From the NCBI GenBank assembly GCA_036971475.1, contig JBAIZL010000001.1, forward strand, positions 104,970,850 through 105,034,849: 64,000 bases of DNA, written 5' to 3'. Shown one piece after another: positions 11,791-23,150 of this stretch (its first letter is position 1; each line of letters opens with the position of its first letter). The notes beneath the pieces were generated by a model. The model did not search any database. It was not told the origin of the DNA and saw nothing but the letters and a program-made list of their open reading frames with translations. This stretch comes from Prosapia bicincta. Taxonomy: Eukaryota; Arthropoda; Insecta; Hemiptera; Cercopidae. A program made the translations under genes and the position numbers.

Positions 11791-12600
11791 GGCCGGCCGC
11801 ACACTACTACAAACAATCATGTTCAAACGAAACATTTTGTTTGCGGCAGGCTGAAAAGTTTGGGAATACGTGGAAGTAAGTTTTGGGGGCACACACGTAG
11901 CCGGGCATCTGTTTGCCAAACAAACCGCCTGCCAGTCAGTGTTCGTCCATGTTTGGCTCCTTCTTGTTTGAAGCAAACAAAGTAAGTACGATTTTATCAT
12001 TTTCCTCTCTATTTTCAATAGTTAATCAATTTTGCATAAATTATAACGCGAATTTAATGATATGTAATATTGTATAGATGGATTGTGACGCCGAAAAATT
12101 AGTCGCTGCCGTCGAAGCACGCCCTGTCATTTACAATTTCAAATTGAAAGAGTACAAAAACAGAAATTTAGTTGCAAAAGGAAATTTATTTCCAGTTGCT
12201 GATTGCAAAACAAAATTCGCAACTAATAGGGCTTTGCGCGACAACGAATGCCAGCCATTTGGGAGTAAAGGAACTAAAAGAAAGAAGTGGTACATGATGG
12301 ATGGTTTAAAAATAAAAAGGTTTGCCACAAAGGAGGAACGATTTTGTCTATCTCGTCATCAGATGACATTTTGAGTCAAACTGAAAATGCATTGCTAGGG
12401 TAGGAAAGTAAACAGTACGGTCGTTTTTGAGAAAACTCTTTAAAGAGCACTTCCAAGAAATTCATAATTTCATCGAAAATGTTTTGCTGTGTTTGCGCAA
12501 GTGTGCGGAGAGACTGAAGGCAAGCAATCATGACTGGTTTGGTTGCAACCATGTTGCCCCGCTTGCAAAACATTTTGTTTGCTGCAGTGTGCGGCCGGCC
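11791..12600 (+). mobile_element. PIF/Harbinger-type element nested in Tigger
   Basis: The outer ends GGCCGGCCGCACACT (11791-11805) and its perfect reverse complement (12586-12600) are flanked by a 3-bp TAA on each side (11788-11790 and 12601-12603), the target-site style (TWA) of PIF/Harbinger elements. At 810 bp it is too short for a transposase but keeps a MADF-like ORF, so it is a non-autonomous derivative. It interrupts the Tigger relic near its 3-prime part and therefore inserted later. Confidence 0.85.
12078..12374 (+). CDS. MADF-like DNA-binding protein fragment carried by the Harbinger element
   Basis: ATG at 12078 follows directly after an acceptor-like TTGTATAG, and a donor-like AAA|GTAAGTACG lies at about 11980, suggesting a spliced leader exon. 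The 98-residue product starts MDCDAEKLVAAVEARPVIYN and continues KLKEYKNRN. This is the start of a MADF domain (LIxxVxxxPxLYdxxxxxYkdrn), the Myb/SANT-like module usually encoded beside Harbinger transposases, where it binds the termini. After about residue 55 the similarity fades into a basic tail (GTKRKKWYMM), and the third MADF helix is not convincing. The ORF is probably truncated by the internal deletion. Function today is unlikely. Confidence 0.65.
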   Translation: MDCDAEKLVAAVEARPVIYNFKLKEYKNRNLVAKGNLFPVADCKTKFATNRALRDNECQPFGSKGTKRKKWYMMDGLKIKRFATKEERFCLSRHQMTF

Positions 12601-12984
12601 TAAGGCTTAGAAATTTTGGAAAACATAGACTTCAACGATGAGCATATTTCTGCCACAATAAAAAAAACTAGCGAGTTACGAGGAAATTCTGTGTGAGAAG
12701 AAAAAACGAATTTATTAGATTTTATGAAGCCTTCTATGTAACAATAACTTCTTTTTACTTAATTCTTTCCAATATGTATGTATATAATTTTCTGTTGTAA
12801 TATGTATTTAAAATTTTAACACATACATATTTTTGTTCTAAATTATTAGTTTATTTAGTCTTGGTTCCAATTAAACATGATTCCTGTGTGATTGTATGTA
12901 AAATTATATCCCGACTTATGCGAATTCGACTTACACGGCTATCGCTCGGTCCCAACTATCGCGTAAGTACGGGGTATTACTGTA

Positions 12985-15900
12985 TGGTAAAAACAACAAA
13001 CATTGCATTATGTTAATACTGGTTTTATAAATCGTGAAAGTAATATATAGCGACTTTTTACTTAATACATTTCAAGTAAAATGTCTAAAACTAGAGTTAT
13101 TACTAGTTTAACTTATGTTACAAATGTTTTGACTATTTGACCAATCCTGAATGATGAAAGCAGTTTATCTTATGTCCTTTATATTAATGTTGAATATCCA
13201 ACTCGCAGTACTAACTATAAGTTTTATAATAGTTGGCAATTAACTCTTAGATTGTCTTTGTGGTTTTATACTGTTAGATTCTCCATAATTATTTCTTTTA
13301 AATATAAAAGGCCTAGATGTGATTTTTGTAAAATATTACTTTACTCCCAGAAAACAAGGTTTAAGTTTAGGATCTATCAGTTGAAAACATTACAAATACA
13401 AGCAGGCACATATTCCTGTGAGATTGAAAGAGAGACAGAGTAATATCTATCATCCAGAAACTAAATTCATACACTAGTGGAGTAGACTAGAAGTAATAAC
13501 ATGCCTAAACAGAAAAAAGAATAAGAAATCTTTCTAATAAAGGCCTAGAAATAGCTGCTTGGATACAATTCAAATTGACATATTTATGACAGCAATTAGA
13601 GAAATAAAAGAAATAATGTTCTAAGATTAACACAACTTAATTGACAAACCTAAACAAGATATTTGTAACAAAAACAACAAATTCTTGAAATCAATTGCTC
13701 AAGTTGATTTGTCATTCTATCTTTTCGACTGAAAAGGATAGGTAACCATGTTTTAAAAGTAATCAGTATACAGGGAGATTTAAAATTTCATACAAGTTCA
13801 AAGTTAAAATTATTCCAAAGTTCTTAATTTATACCTGATAATAATACAAACTGGAATTAGTACAAACAACACAAACACATAACTTTTCCAAATTATATTA
13901 TATAACATTTATCAGGTGTCATTTTGAAGTCAGAAAATTAAAATTAAGCAAAGCTCTTCTTAAAATTTTGAACTCAATAACTTTACTAAATACTTGTTGA
14001 AGAACTTTAGTCATCAATAATCTTAACATAAAATTCCTCTAAATATAACTTGACAATAATTTTAAAATAAATAACCAATAAAAATTACCCTGTGTTATTG
14101 CTGTGTTTGCCTAACACACACTTAGTGCTCAGCAAGAGACACCCTTTGCTCTAATACAGTATTTCTCAGACTGATGTCCTTAAATAGTTTTTTTTTGTGA
14201 TGTAGAAAAAGCTAATAGAAATTTTATTTTTAGTGTCGGGTTGGTAACTAGTGAGCCTTGGATATTGCATGTATTAGAAGCCTTCTCTTGCAAAAATCTT
14301 AATTCTTTCAGTTGCAAGAGATAGAGTTTAAACAATATTTAGAGGGAAAATATATATGAACACTGATTTGTTATCACTCTGAAATGGCGTTTCATTCAAA
14401 ACCACTGAGATTGTTAATGATGAAGAATTTGAACTTTTCAACACACTAAAAGAAAATATATTTTATTCACTTTAGATAGACAAGGCTACAAATATTTTGA
14501 ATAATGCACAACTAATTTGTAGTTAGAAATGAGACAATGTCATTCACAAAAATATGTTGTTTTCAAAGGTTTTGCAAAGTTCTACAACTAAAAACTAATT
14601 TTTAAAGTTCTCAATGCATAATTTCATGCAAAAACTTAAAATTTTATTTTTATTAATATAGTAATTACTTGGTATTGTAATTTTATTACAATAAAATTAT
14701 TAGTTTTTTGTTCAGGTCATGGGACATGTTTGCTCACTGATATAGTTACATAGTAGCTAAAAATAGAGATGTTGCTCCTATGATGTTAACTTACCAACTC
14801 TTTCATTCACAGGAAATCATTAGCAGTGAAAAATATGTCATCTAAACTAAAACCATAATATACAAAATTATGAAGATTATCAACTTCATTAAGGCAAGAC
14901 CTTGGAATAGCAGAATGTTTTCAATACTTTGCAATGACGTGGGTAGCGAGAATATGTATCTTATTTAGCCTTGGAATTGACTGGCTTTCTGGGAGTAAGG
15001 AATTAACCTACTTCACTACACAGATGAGCTCAGACAGTCCTAACAAAATTTTGATAGTGAGTAGGAAAACAAGCTCTTGTGTCATGGATTTTTGTCATTG
15101 CTTCAAGAGAGCATTTGAATGGTTCAGGAGTTGAATTCAATTGCTCTATATAATGACACATCTTGAAACTGAGTTGTCAATTTCAAACATATTTTTCAGA
15201 AAGTAAAACTGACAAATAAATTCTTGTAGGTTAGTTGTTGTCCAATGTGTTTTTGAAAATGATAGTTTTTTAATTACATCAAAAAGAAATGTTGATTAAA
15301 CTCTTATGATATAGGATTGAAAACAAAATTTTAAGTAGAAGAAATGTTGAATTCCTAGACCTCATTACTATTTAAAAGAGGATGTAGCTATTTTACAGCA
15401 TTGCTTTAAAGATTATAAGGGTTTGTATTTACATATCTGTGTGAAAATAAGATGGTTTTCATCACTAACTCAATAGAATTGCGCTAAAATCAACTGCCTC
15501 AATGTAACAATATTTGACCTAAGCTTACCAGGATATATCTCAATATAGAACAACTGCAGCAGGTTCATCCACCTCAATAATGTAACAATACTTATTTATT
15601 TAAAAGTATTTTAACAGCCATTTCTATCTTATAAAGTAATCCTTCATTTAAACAAGTTTGAGAAACATTGCTATTGTAATAAAATATTTTAAAACTCGTC
15701 TGTATCTAATTTAATAATTAGAAAAAAAAGAAATACCAAAAATGAATAAAGAGTTTATAAATTACTTTTTTATAATAAACTTTTAATTCTATTAGTATAA
15801 CAAATTTGTTATATAACCATTCAAAATCATTTTATTATTTATTAATATTTCATAAGAGTTGAAGGCATACATGAGGTTTATTAAAAATAAATGAATAAAG

Positions 15901-16008
15901 ATTGAAAATAATCTTATTCACTTGCTTTTTCTAGCTTGAAATACTGTTATGTTAAGCTTGATAAATACTGCTATTAGGAATAGTATAATTCGTAATAAAA
16001 AATGTCAG
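12985..16008. other. Spacer with no supported gene
   Basis: AT-rich sequence. The open frames at 13252-13443 and 14934-15134 have no recognisable motif. The region 14800-15600 is slightly more complex and could be a much decayed transposon, but I could not place any conserved block. Confidence 0.5.
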
Positions 16009-16010
16009 TA

Positions 16011-16429
16011 CAGTAGTCTTGAAGTTCCGAGTTCTGATATTTCGAGCTTCCGTTGAATTTGAGCCTATTTCTATTTGAACCTATTTTGTCTATTTGAAAG
16101 AAAGTGTAGCGTCGGGTTTCCAAGAAATGTTTATAGCCATACGGTATGCAAAGGAAATGAGTCGGGCTTCATTATACCAATACAGTAACCAAAGGAAATG
16201 AGTCGGGCTTTCAAGAAATGTTTATACCAATAAGGTATGGAAAGGAAATGAGTCTGGCCTCCACGAAATATTCATATAAAGTTCTATAACCTTATTTAGA
16301 GCATTTTTAAATACAGTATTAGGGTTCAATAAAACTCCTACTTCTTTTTAATCTAAAGGAACATTTTTCTGTCTAATCCGAGTTTCCGGTAATTCGAGGG
16401 GGCTACCTCGAATTATTGAGACTCTACTG
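16011..16429. mobile_element. pogo/Tigger-like MITE
   Basis: The ends CAGTAGTCTTGAAG (16011) and, on the minus strand, CAGTAGAGTCTC (16429) are flanked by TA (16009-16010 and 16430-16431). The 419-bp interior has no coding capacity. It contains three imperfect tandem copies of a unit of about 50-60 bp that includes AAAGGAAATGAGTC (around 16148-16253). Confidence 0.75.
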
Positions 16430-16782
16430 TACATTTAAAAGTACATTTGGCTTCAGGGAATAAGTCTTATAAAAAAAAATAGCATCCATAAATAAAAATG
16501 AATGTATATTATTATAACAATTCTGTACAAAATGTTAAAAAGATGAAACAAGTTTACAATGTGTTTGGACAAACATATAAACATACAATTAGAAAAGTAA
16601 TAATAACAAATGTAGATTATTTATGTTAATCTGAAATGACTTTGGGAATAAATCAAATGATGAAATTCTTTAATATACAATGACTGGCTATAATACCTGA
16701 TGGTTTTAAAATAAATAGATCTCATTTTATAATTATCACCGCATATTTATTACTTAATCCAAAGCAGAATAGATACCAATTC

Positions 16783-17238
16783 ATGAAAATTTTAAGATTT
16801 GAAGACCATGTAAATTGTGTCCATCACTCCTTTGTGAGTACTTTAAGGAAACAATTACAAATTCTCAAGTCATGTCCAATCATTGCATTAGATGATATAG
16901 TCTACATACCCTGTCTTCAAATAAGCCAATATTGGCAATTTTGTTTCACCGAGATTGAGCATCAGCCTGTACAGCCAATGCAATCATCCCTGGATTGTCT
17001 GAGGATAAACTTTCATACGTGCATCATCCCACACAATGATAATATTGCTATGTCTCCTGATCTTAGTGTTTATGGGTTTTTTCTTAAGGAGTGCCTAAAT
17101 CAAAAGTGTACAAACAAAAATCCCATAGGAGAATTGAAAGTGTTCTACAGTTTCACACCAAGCCTAGAAATGTTTATGGCAAGAAATGGACACCATTTAC
17201 ACTATAACATCTTTATAATCTTAAACGTTTTACATTAA
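16783..17238 (+). pseudogene. Possible mariner-like transposase relic
   Basis: A 151-codon open frame whose C-terminal part reads CIIPHNDNIAMSPDLSVYGF and FLKECLNQKC. The SPDLxxYxFxLKExL arrangement resembles the final catalytic region of mariner-like transposases (SPDLxPxDFFLWGxLK). The N-terminal two thirds show no clear motif and the catalytic spacing cannot be verified by eye. Alternative: a chance open frame. Confidence 0.35.
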
Positions 17239-17582
17239 TTTGTATGTATTGTACTTTGTATTACATAATAAACATGCAAAAATGTTCCTAAATATTGAAG
17301 CCATTTTTTTTCATAACTGTCAGGTATTATTGCCAGTCCATGCAGTATTTAATTAAAATTACTTAACATTAAAATAAAATATATAAACAAATGGATGGAA
17401 TGACATTGGGGCAATTAATCTAATGCAAGTGGTATATGATATGTTGATGATATATTATAATTACAACTTTATGAGTTTAAATACAAATGGTACTCTAAAA
17501 AAAATTTTTTTTAACCTATACGTTCTAAAATAAAATTGATAGTGAAAACAAAAATGACTAAATCAATTATTTAAATCTATCA

Positions 17583-17836
17583 ATTACCAGAACTAATTTT
17601 AAAAATTACTTACCTAAGTGAATACGTAATTGCTTAGTTGCTGACGCGTTTCAAAACATTCGTTCCTTTTACGAAGCTAACCCTCTACTAGCGGCATCGG
17701 TTGTGTGTCAACATCAATGTTAACCCATGCCGCTAGTAGAGGGTTAGCTTCGTAAAAGGAACGAATGTTTTGAAACGCGTCAGCAAGTAAGCAATTACGT
17801 ATTCAATTAGTTAAGTATTTTTAAAATTAGTTTAAT
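17583..17836. mobile_element. Fold-back element (long inverted repeat)
   Basis: Arms of more than 100 bp flank a loop of about 30 bp. The inner arms (around 17640-17705 and 17728-17787, for example GAAACGCGTCAGC and its complement) are nearly perfect, and the outer parts are AT-rich with mismatches. The sequence following the right arm (AGTTTAATCAGTGAATTCAA) recurs in variant form after the palindrome at 25800-25950, so both belong to one family. No protein is encoded. Confidence 0.8.
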
Positions 17837-18620
17837 CAGTGAATTCAAGATGATTACATCAACCAACTTCAATTACCAGAAACATAAATAACACTGAATA
17901 ATCAACATACAGTAACCCCCCCCCCCCCCTATAAACTAAAAACAATATTTAATGACTAATCTTCAATATAACAACTCATTTCTATGTGAAATACTTAAAT
18001 ACCACTAACTACTAAAGTTAAGGAAAACTGCTAATACCAAATAGCTAACAAAACTGAGATAAATTAGCATTTATACATTTCCAAAACTGAGAATAAATTT
18101 CCAAAACAAAACTGTTTTCACACACAGACACACGTGTCATTAAAAAGACAAAAAATAAATCAATAAGAAACAACATATTGCTTGCTATTTAGTATAATGT
18201 ATTATACTATTGTATTGTAATAAATTTTATATAATAAAAAACCAAATTAAAAGGGAGTTACGAAAAACCCAAAAGCATACATTAAATCAGACCTATACGA
18301 TCAGACCTCTTCAGTTGAAAAAAAATCACATATTTCATGAAATGAAAATAAAAAAATGTATACAATAAATTATTTAACTTAATAAATTTAAAACTTAAAA
18401 ATAAGTAAGTACAGTGAAAATCAAGGATAGAACAATTTACTTAAGGAACATGTACCAATTTGAAAGCAGTAAACATTCAAAATCACACCTATTCAATAAG
18501 TTTGAAAATAGAGTGAGAGTTTGCAAAAAAATTAAGATTTTTTCTGGAAATGTATATATATAGGAATATTAAGAAGAGATAAATACTGATAGAAATTTTA
18601 GAAAGAATTTATTTTCTTGT
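17837..18620. other. Spacer, nothing recognised
   Basis: AT-rich sequence including a 13-base C run at about 17917-17929. Confidence 0.5.
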
Positions 18621-18623
18621 TAA

Positions 18624-18921
18624 ATATATATGGTTGAATAATATTTTCATGATCAATAATATATTAGCTTTTAGCTGATTTGCAGTATCATCATTCTCAA
18701 ACTCATAAGTGCCACATAGTTCCTTTAGTACATTTTGACTCTATGGAAATCTCTGAGTCAAAATATAGTCATTGAACTATGTAGTACTTATAAGTTTGAG
18801 AATGCTAATACTGCAAATCCGTGAAAAACTTCACGTATTTAACATAATAACAGAAGTATATTAAGAAAAATAAAAAAAATATATATTTTTTTTCATTAGA
18901 ATATTATTCAACCATATATAT
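18624..18921. mobile_element. Fold-back element flanked by TA-rich DNA
   Basis: Outer inverted pair TATATATGGTTGAATAATATT (18624 onward) and its complement near 18901-18921. Inner arms at about 18678-18740 and 18768-18827 contain GCAGTATC...CTCAAACT and the complementary AGTTTGAGAATGC. No coding capacity. Confidence 0.75.
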
Positions 18922-19030
18922 ATAAATTTAGAAGTATATTATTAGAAGTATATATTTTTAGAAGTATATTTAAAAAAATAAATATATATATATTTAGGTT
19001 AGTTTTGGTTGGTAAAGATTATTTAGATTT

Positions 19031-19257
19031 TTTGGACTAGGAGACTGACAGACTTACCTTGGTAAGAGTCCACACTGTAGTCTTGAAATAGAAACACTAA
19101 AAGCACTTAAACAATGATATATTTCAACCACACAGTGGTCTTTGTCAATCGAAGAGAAAACACAAAAAGAAATATGAGAGAATGAAATAAAATAAATATA
19201 AGTTGTAATCACAGATTGTGTAGAGTAGAAATCAGATGTCACAGATGCACAGATTAA

Positions 19258-19258
<1 letters not shown>
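19031..19258 (-). repeat. PLE-A pLTR, minus orientation
   Basis: Reverse complement of 21424-21660, with the same order of blocks: GTCCAAAA end, GGTAAGTCTGTCAGTCTCCTA, CTATTTCAAGACTACA, and the hairpin CCACTGTGTGG. Further copies lie at 44836-45012 (+), 48650-48732 (-) and 55360-55617 (-/+). Confidence 0.9.
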
Positions 19259-19291
<33 letters not shown>

Positions 19292-19416
19292 TTGATATTT
19301 AACATTATCCATTGTTTTCCGTTGCACTGACTTTATGAAGTTAATATATTACTGTGTGAGTAATTTTATCCACCATTTCATATATATATAACCAACTTCA
19401 TCCAACTATATCCAAC

Positions 19417-19447
<31 letters not shown>

Positions 19448-19501
19448 TCTTGATATTTAACGTTATCCATTGTTTTTCCGTTGCACTGACTTTATGAAGT
19501 T

Positions 19502-19760
19502 TGGTGGTATGATAGTTCCCACCTTCTCAGTTCTGAGGGATTGCAATCAGGGGGGAGTGATTTAATTATTTTTGTGGTATAGCAGTCATCAAAAGTTGTG
19601 ATGTTGTGACTCGCAGCATGTTGAGCTGTTGGTCTATCCATATTCATAATTTTAACATCATGTCTGTGGCCATTCATTCTGATATTCAGACCATCCGTGG
19701 TCAGGCCTATGTACTGTGCTGAGCAAAGTTTACATTGTAGCTGGTATATGACATTTTTCG
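19502..19760 (-). pseudogene. Inverted duplicate of the PLE-A GIY-YIG endonuclease end
   Basis: The minus-strand frame KNVIYQLQCKLCSAQYIGLT through RRWELSYH is nearly identical to 21022-21273 on the plus strand. Unlike the plus copy it keeps one continuous frame through HAASHNITTFDD and the PPDCNPSELRRWE tail. It abuts the RT frame head to head at about 19760, so it is an inversion created at insertion rather than a separate gene. Confidence 0.85.
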
Positions 19761-19767
19761 ATCCAAA

Positions 19768-20548
19768 GATCCACAAAAACATAATCCCTCCACCTGGTAG
19801 ACCAATAATTGCTGGCTGCAATTCAGTAACGGAAAGAATTTCAGCTTTCCTCTACTCACACCTTCAACCCTTAGTAAAGAACCTTCCATCACATACCTAG
19901 GACACCAATCATTTCATACATCGACTCACAAATATCTGTACTTCTACCCCCGGTAACTATTTTGGTCACCATAGATGTCACCTCTCTCTATACCAACATC
20001 CCTCATGCACACGGCCTATCTGCAATAGAGAATTTTCTAAACAAACCTTTTCTCCCACTACACCTTTTCTTGTGAACCTGACCAGGTTCATCCTCAAGAA
20101 GAACAACTTTCAGTTTGAGGGAAGGAACTACCTTCAAATAAAGGGAACAGCAATGGGCACCAGAATGGCACCATCGTACGCAAATCTGTACATGGGATTG
20201 TTGGAAGAAAGTTTTCTAAAGACACAAACACACCAGCCATTATGTTGGTATAGATATATAGATGACATCTTCCTAATTTGGACACAGGGTGCTTCAACAC
20301 TTGAGGCATTTTTAGACAGCCTGACACAATTCTCCAGACTTCAATTTACCTGGGAGAAATCTACATCAGCCATCACCTTTTTGGATGTAGAGGTAACACT
20401 CCAGAATGGAAATATCAACACAGTAATTCACATCAAACCGACAAACCACCTACAATATCTCCATTTCGACAGCAACCACCCAATAAACATAAAACTATCC
20501 ATTCCATACAGTCAAGCAATCAGGGGTAAGAGAATCTGTTCTGAATGA
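19768..20548 (+). pseudogene. PLE-A reverse transcriptase
   Basis: Penelope-type RT relic. 19768-19890 reads KIHKNIIPPPGRPIIAGCNS, the early RT block (PxGRPIxSxxxSxTE). A stop and frameshifts follow to about 20070. The frame 20072-20548 then contains LQIKGTAMGTRMAPSYANLY (RT4), YIDDIFLIW (RT5, catalytic DD), FLDVEVTL (RT6) and KPTNHLQYLHFDSNHP, IPYSQAIRGKRICS (thumb-proximal blocks characteristic of PLEs). The catalytic residues are preserved, but at least two frame breaks lie upstream. It would copy the element at the nick made by the downstream GIY-YIG domain. Confidence 0.9.
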
Positions 20549-21273
20549 TAGGGAATTGGAAGATTTTAATAGAAAGATATCAACAGCCTTCCAGAGAAGA
20601 GGATACCCAAAAAAACTCATTGAAAACCAAATTCATTCAGCACAAATCCTCGGTTCACCATAAACCACAAACAGAACAAAATGAACTGTCTTTAATAACA
20701 GACTACCATCCTGGTCTACATAAACTCAACAAGATATTGAGAGATGGCTTCAAAATTCTTCAAGCTTCCGTCCACACCAAAAATCTTTTCACCGATCCAC
20801 CGCAAATTTGGTACAAGCAACCTCCCAACTTGAAAAACATCCTAGTACATCCTAAACTACCAGACCCTGATGCAGAGAAACCACACAAACTTCCTCATGG
20901 CTCCTTCCCATGCAATAGACCTAGATGCAAGACGTGTCCAATACACCCCTCAGCAAATAGTTTCAACAGCCAAACAACAAAAATGGTCTTCAAAATACAG
21001 GGTCATCATAATTGTACATCGAAAAATGTCATATACCAGCTACAATGTAAACTTTGCTCAGCACAGTACATAGGCCTGACCACAGATGGTCTGAATATCA
21101 GAATGAATGGCCACAGACATGATGTTAAAATTATGAATATGGATAGACCAACAGCTCAACATGCTGCGATCACAACATCACAACTTTTGATGACTGCTAT
21201 ACCCCAAAAATAATTAAATCACTCCCCCCTGATTGCAATCCCTCAGAACTGAGAAGGTGGGAACTATCATACC
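20545..21273 (+). pseudogene. PLE-A linker and GIY-YIG endonuclease domain
   Basis: Continues the RT in another frame. A linker contains the PLE zinc-binding-like motif CNRPRCKTCPIHP (around 20910-20950). It is followed by VIYQLQCKLCSAQYIGLTTD, the GIY-YIG nuclease core (IYxLxCxxCxxxYIGxT), then RMNGHRHDV. The readable frame ends prematurely at 21213 because one base is missing near 21169-21170 relative to the inverted duplicate at 19502-19760. A second difference (TACCCC for TACCAC) follows. The GIY-YIG domain nicks target DNA to prime reverse transcription. Confidence 0.9.
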
Positions 21274-21423
21274 AGTGGTATACCAAGTCCAGAGAATCCC
21301 CTATCCTCAACATCAGATAAATCCATTCATTCCCCCCCCCCCCCCTAATAGCCTTAGATGTCTCCAATCTCTTTTCCCCTGACATACTTATATAAACTAT
21401 AATCACTCATATGCTCATGGAAA

Positions 21424-21660
21424 CAATATATATATCTTTAATCTGTGACATCTGATTTCTACTCTACACAATCTGTGATTACAATTTACAATTATTTTAT
21501 TTCATTCTCTCATATTTCTTTTTGTGTTTTCTCTTCGATTGACAAAGGCCACTGTGTGGTTGAAATATATATCATTGTTTAAGTGCTTTTATGTGTTTCT
21601 ATTTCAAGACTACAGAGTGGACTCTTACCAAGGTAAGTCTGTCAGTCTCCTAGTCCAAAA
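21424..21660 (+). repeat. PLE-A pLTR, plus orientation
   Basis: 3-prime terminal repeat ending TCCTAGTCCAAAA and running into a (TA)n tract. It contains the hairpin GCCACTGTGTGGTT followed by GAAA, and a consensus splice donor AAG|GTAAGT (GT at 21633). Confidence 0.85.
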
Positions 21661-21662
21661 AA

Positions 21663-21702
<40 letters not shown>
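21661..21702. repeat. (TA)n microsatellite at a PLE 3-prime end
   Basis: About 19 TA units directly after the PLE-A terminus. Confidence 0.95.
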
Positions 21703-21703
<1 letters not shown>

Positions 21704-22860
21704 CTGTATACATATGTGTAATATGAAAATGAAGAGTATCAACTGTTTATGACGAAACAGTAGAAAGGAATGGAAAGGAAGACAATATTAAAAAGAAAAC
21801 ATAAAATAATTGAAAGCGTTTTGGGGAAAGAAAGAGAGAGAATATCACACGACAGGAGAAAAATTAAAAGAATTGAAGTAATGTGTAGGGAAACAAAAAA
21901 CAATAGGAAAATGGAGGAAAGAAGTGCAGTTATTATTATTGGAATTACAAGTGCTCTTAAGAGGAAATGATATGCAGCTTTGAGAGATGGTTTTGAATGT
22001 AGATCATGGAAGATGCAGCAAATGAAGCAATAACTAAATAAGTAGACATTGAGGAATGGGTAGAATCTGAATAGGTAATCAAATATAACCCTTAAAGAAA
22101 TAAGAGGGAATCCACAATGGAACTGAGAAGCCATACAACCCACCAGGATGGAGAGACAGGGGACAAGAAAGAACTATAAAAGTGAACTAGATGAAAAGAT
22201 CTTGAGTAAACTACGAGTATTGAGATCAGAGGCTGGTATACCACAAAAGAGAATCAAGGATCATATGAGCCCGTGTGAAACTACTTGAGCCAAACCAAAG
22301 TTAAAGAGAAATGGCCCAAGTGAAGAGAGGTCAAGAAATGGGAGAAGTAAATAGCATAGGAGTTATGAAAACATCAGATTAGGCAATCAACATACCAGCA
22401 ACCATTATGTTAAGAAAACTGTAAAGCACTACGATTTAAATCTTTAAAAAATTTTTAAATCAACAAAGAACCAAAGAGATACCAGTGGTACTTGAAACAT
22501 CTGTGTAAACACATGGAAGCCAAAACATCGATAAATTAATAGTTGAAGCTCAGATATCAACTCATCTATTCTATAAAAAAATTATCTTCGAAAAAAATTG
22601 AAGAAAGAAGGAAAAGTGAATTCAGAAACATCCTGAACTTCAAAAGTAAGTTATAAGGTTTAACAACAAACTTGTTGGTAGGTACAGATGGAAATGGTTT
22701 CCACAAGGTAAAAACTTCAACTAAAAACACTTAAAAATATATTACACTTGCCTATAATACCACTTACTTTATAATTGTTGAGGATGGCCATATCAGGAGA
22801 TGTGTCACTGTCAACTCAGAACGTAACTGATCTTAAGGTTTTTGTAGGTTAGGGTGGGGG
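21703..22860. other. Unassigned purine-rich stretch
   Basis: A/G-rich on the plus strand (for example AAAGAGAGAGAATATC), with lysine/arginine-rich broken reading frames on that strand. It could be the decayed N-terminal part of a retroelement ORF, but no conserved motif is visible. Confidence 0.4.
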
Positions 22861-22867
22861 CGAGATA

Positions 22868-23150
22868 TTAGAGTGGAGATGTGGGTGTATTTTGGTGAGT
22901 ATTAGGAATTATGATGTCAAAAAGTGTATGTGAGATAATAATTGGGAGTATGTATGTAGAGTGTAGTTTGAAATGTTTGTATATCTTATATTGTTTGGTT
23001 GTATATCGTTGGTTATTTTTGTTTTGCTTGTGAAGAATTTGTATGTTAGATGATATGTTTGTATAATTATGGTTTGTGGATATGAGATGTTCGGTGAAGT
23101 TTGATTGAGTGTTTTTGTTTCTCAATCTGTCTGTGGAACAGACACCTCCT
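22868..23150 (-). pseudogene. PLE endonuclease C-terminal fragment (third subfamily)
   Basis: The minus-strand frame starts RNKNTQSNFTEHLISTNHNY, corresponding to the KxxxxSxFAEHLxxxxH segment after the GIY-YIG core in PLE-type endonucleases. It then runs into a low-complexity N/H/T-rich tail. The GIY-YIG core itself is missing or decayed, and a piggyBac relic begins immediately at its upstream side. Confidence 0.5.

Larger units (their letters stand above)
10786..12982 (+). mobile_element. Tigger element, copy 1, interrupted by a Harbinger insertion
   Basis: The right end is GGGGTATTACTG followed by TA (12983-12984); read inward this is CAGTAATACCCC, the same terminus as the second copy at 35210-36611. 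The left end near 10786 is decayed (CAGAGTAGTGATATCTCGAC) but aligns to the corresponding end of that copy. About 1.39 kb remains once the nested element at 11791-12600 is excluded. It contains a plus-strand transposase relic. Confidence 0.8.
19031..21660 (+). mobile_element. Penelope-like element (PLE-A) with inverted termini
   Basis: A 2.6-kb composite. A pLTR in minus orientation (19031-19258) is followed by (TA)n and two fragments of the palindrome family described at 54665, then by a minus-orientation copy of the endonuclease end (about 19502-19760). Then come the plus-strand RT (19768-20548) and GIY-YIG endonuclease (20545-21273), and a plus-orientation pLTR (about 21424-21660). Inverted 5-prime pieces and pLTRs are typical of Penelope insertions. 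Several frameshifts make it inactive. Confidence 0.9.

Noticed and set aside
11782..12018. Minus-strand frames inside the Harbinger element (also 12131-12328 and 12376-12573)
   Set aside because: Antisense shadows with no motif. The MADF similarity is on the plus strand only.
14934..15134. Possible hAT-like fragment around 14.8-15.6 kb
   Set aside because: Some words look transposase-like in isolation, but no ordered set of motifs could be aligned on either strand.
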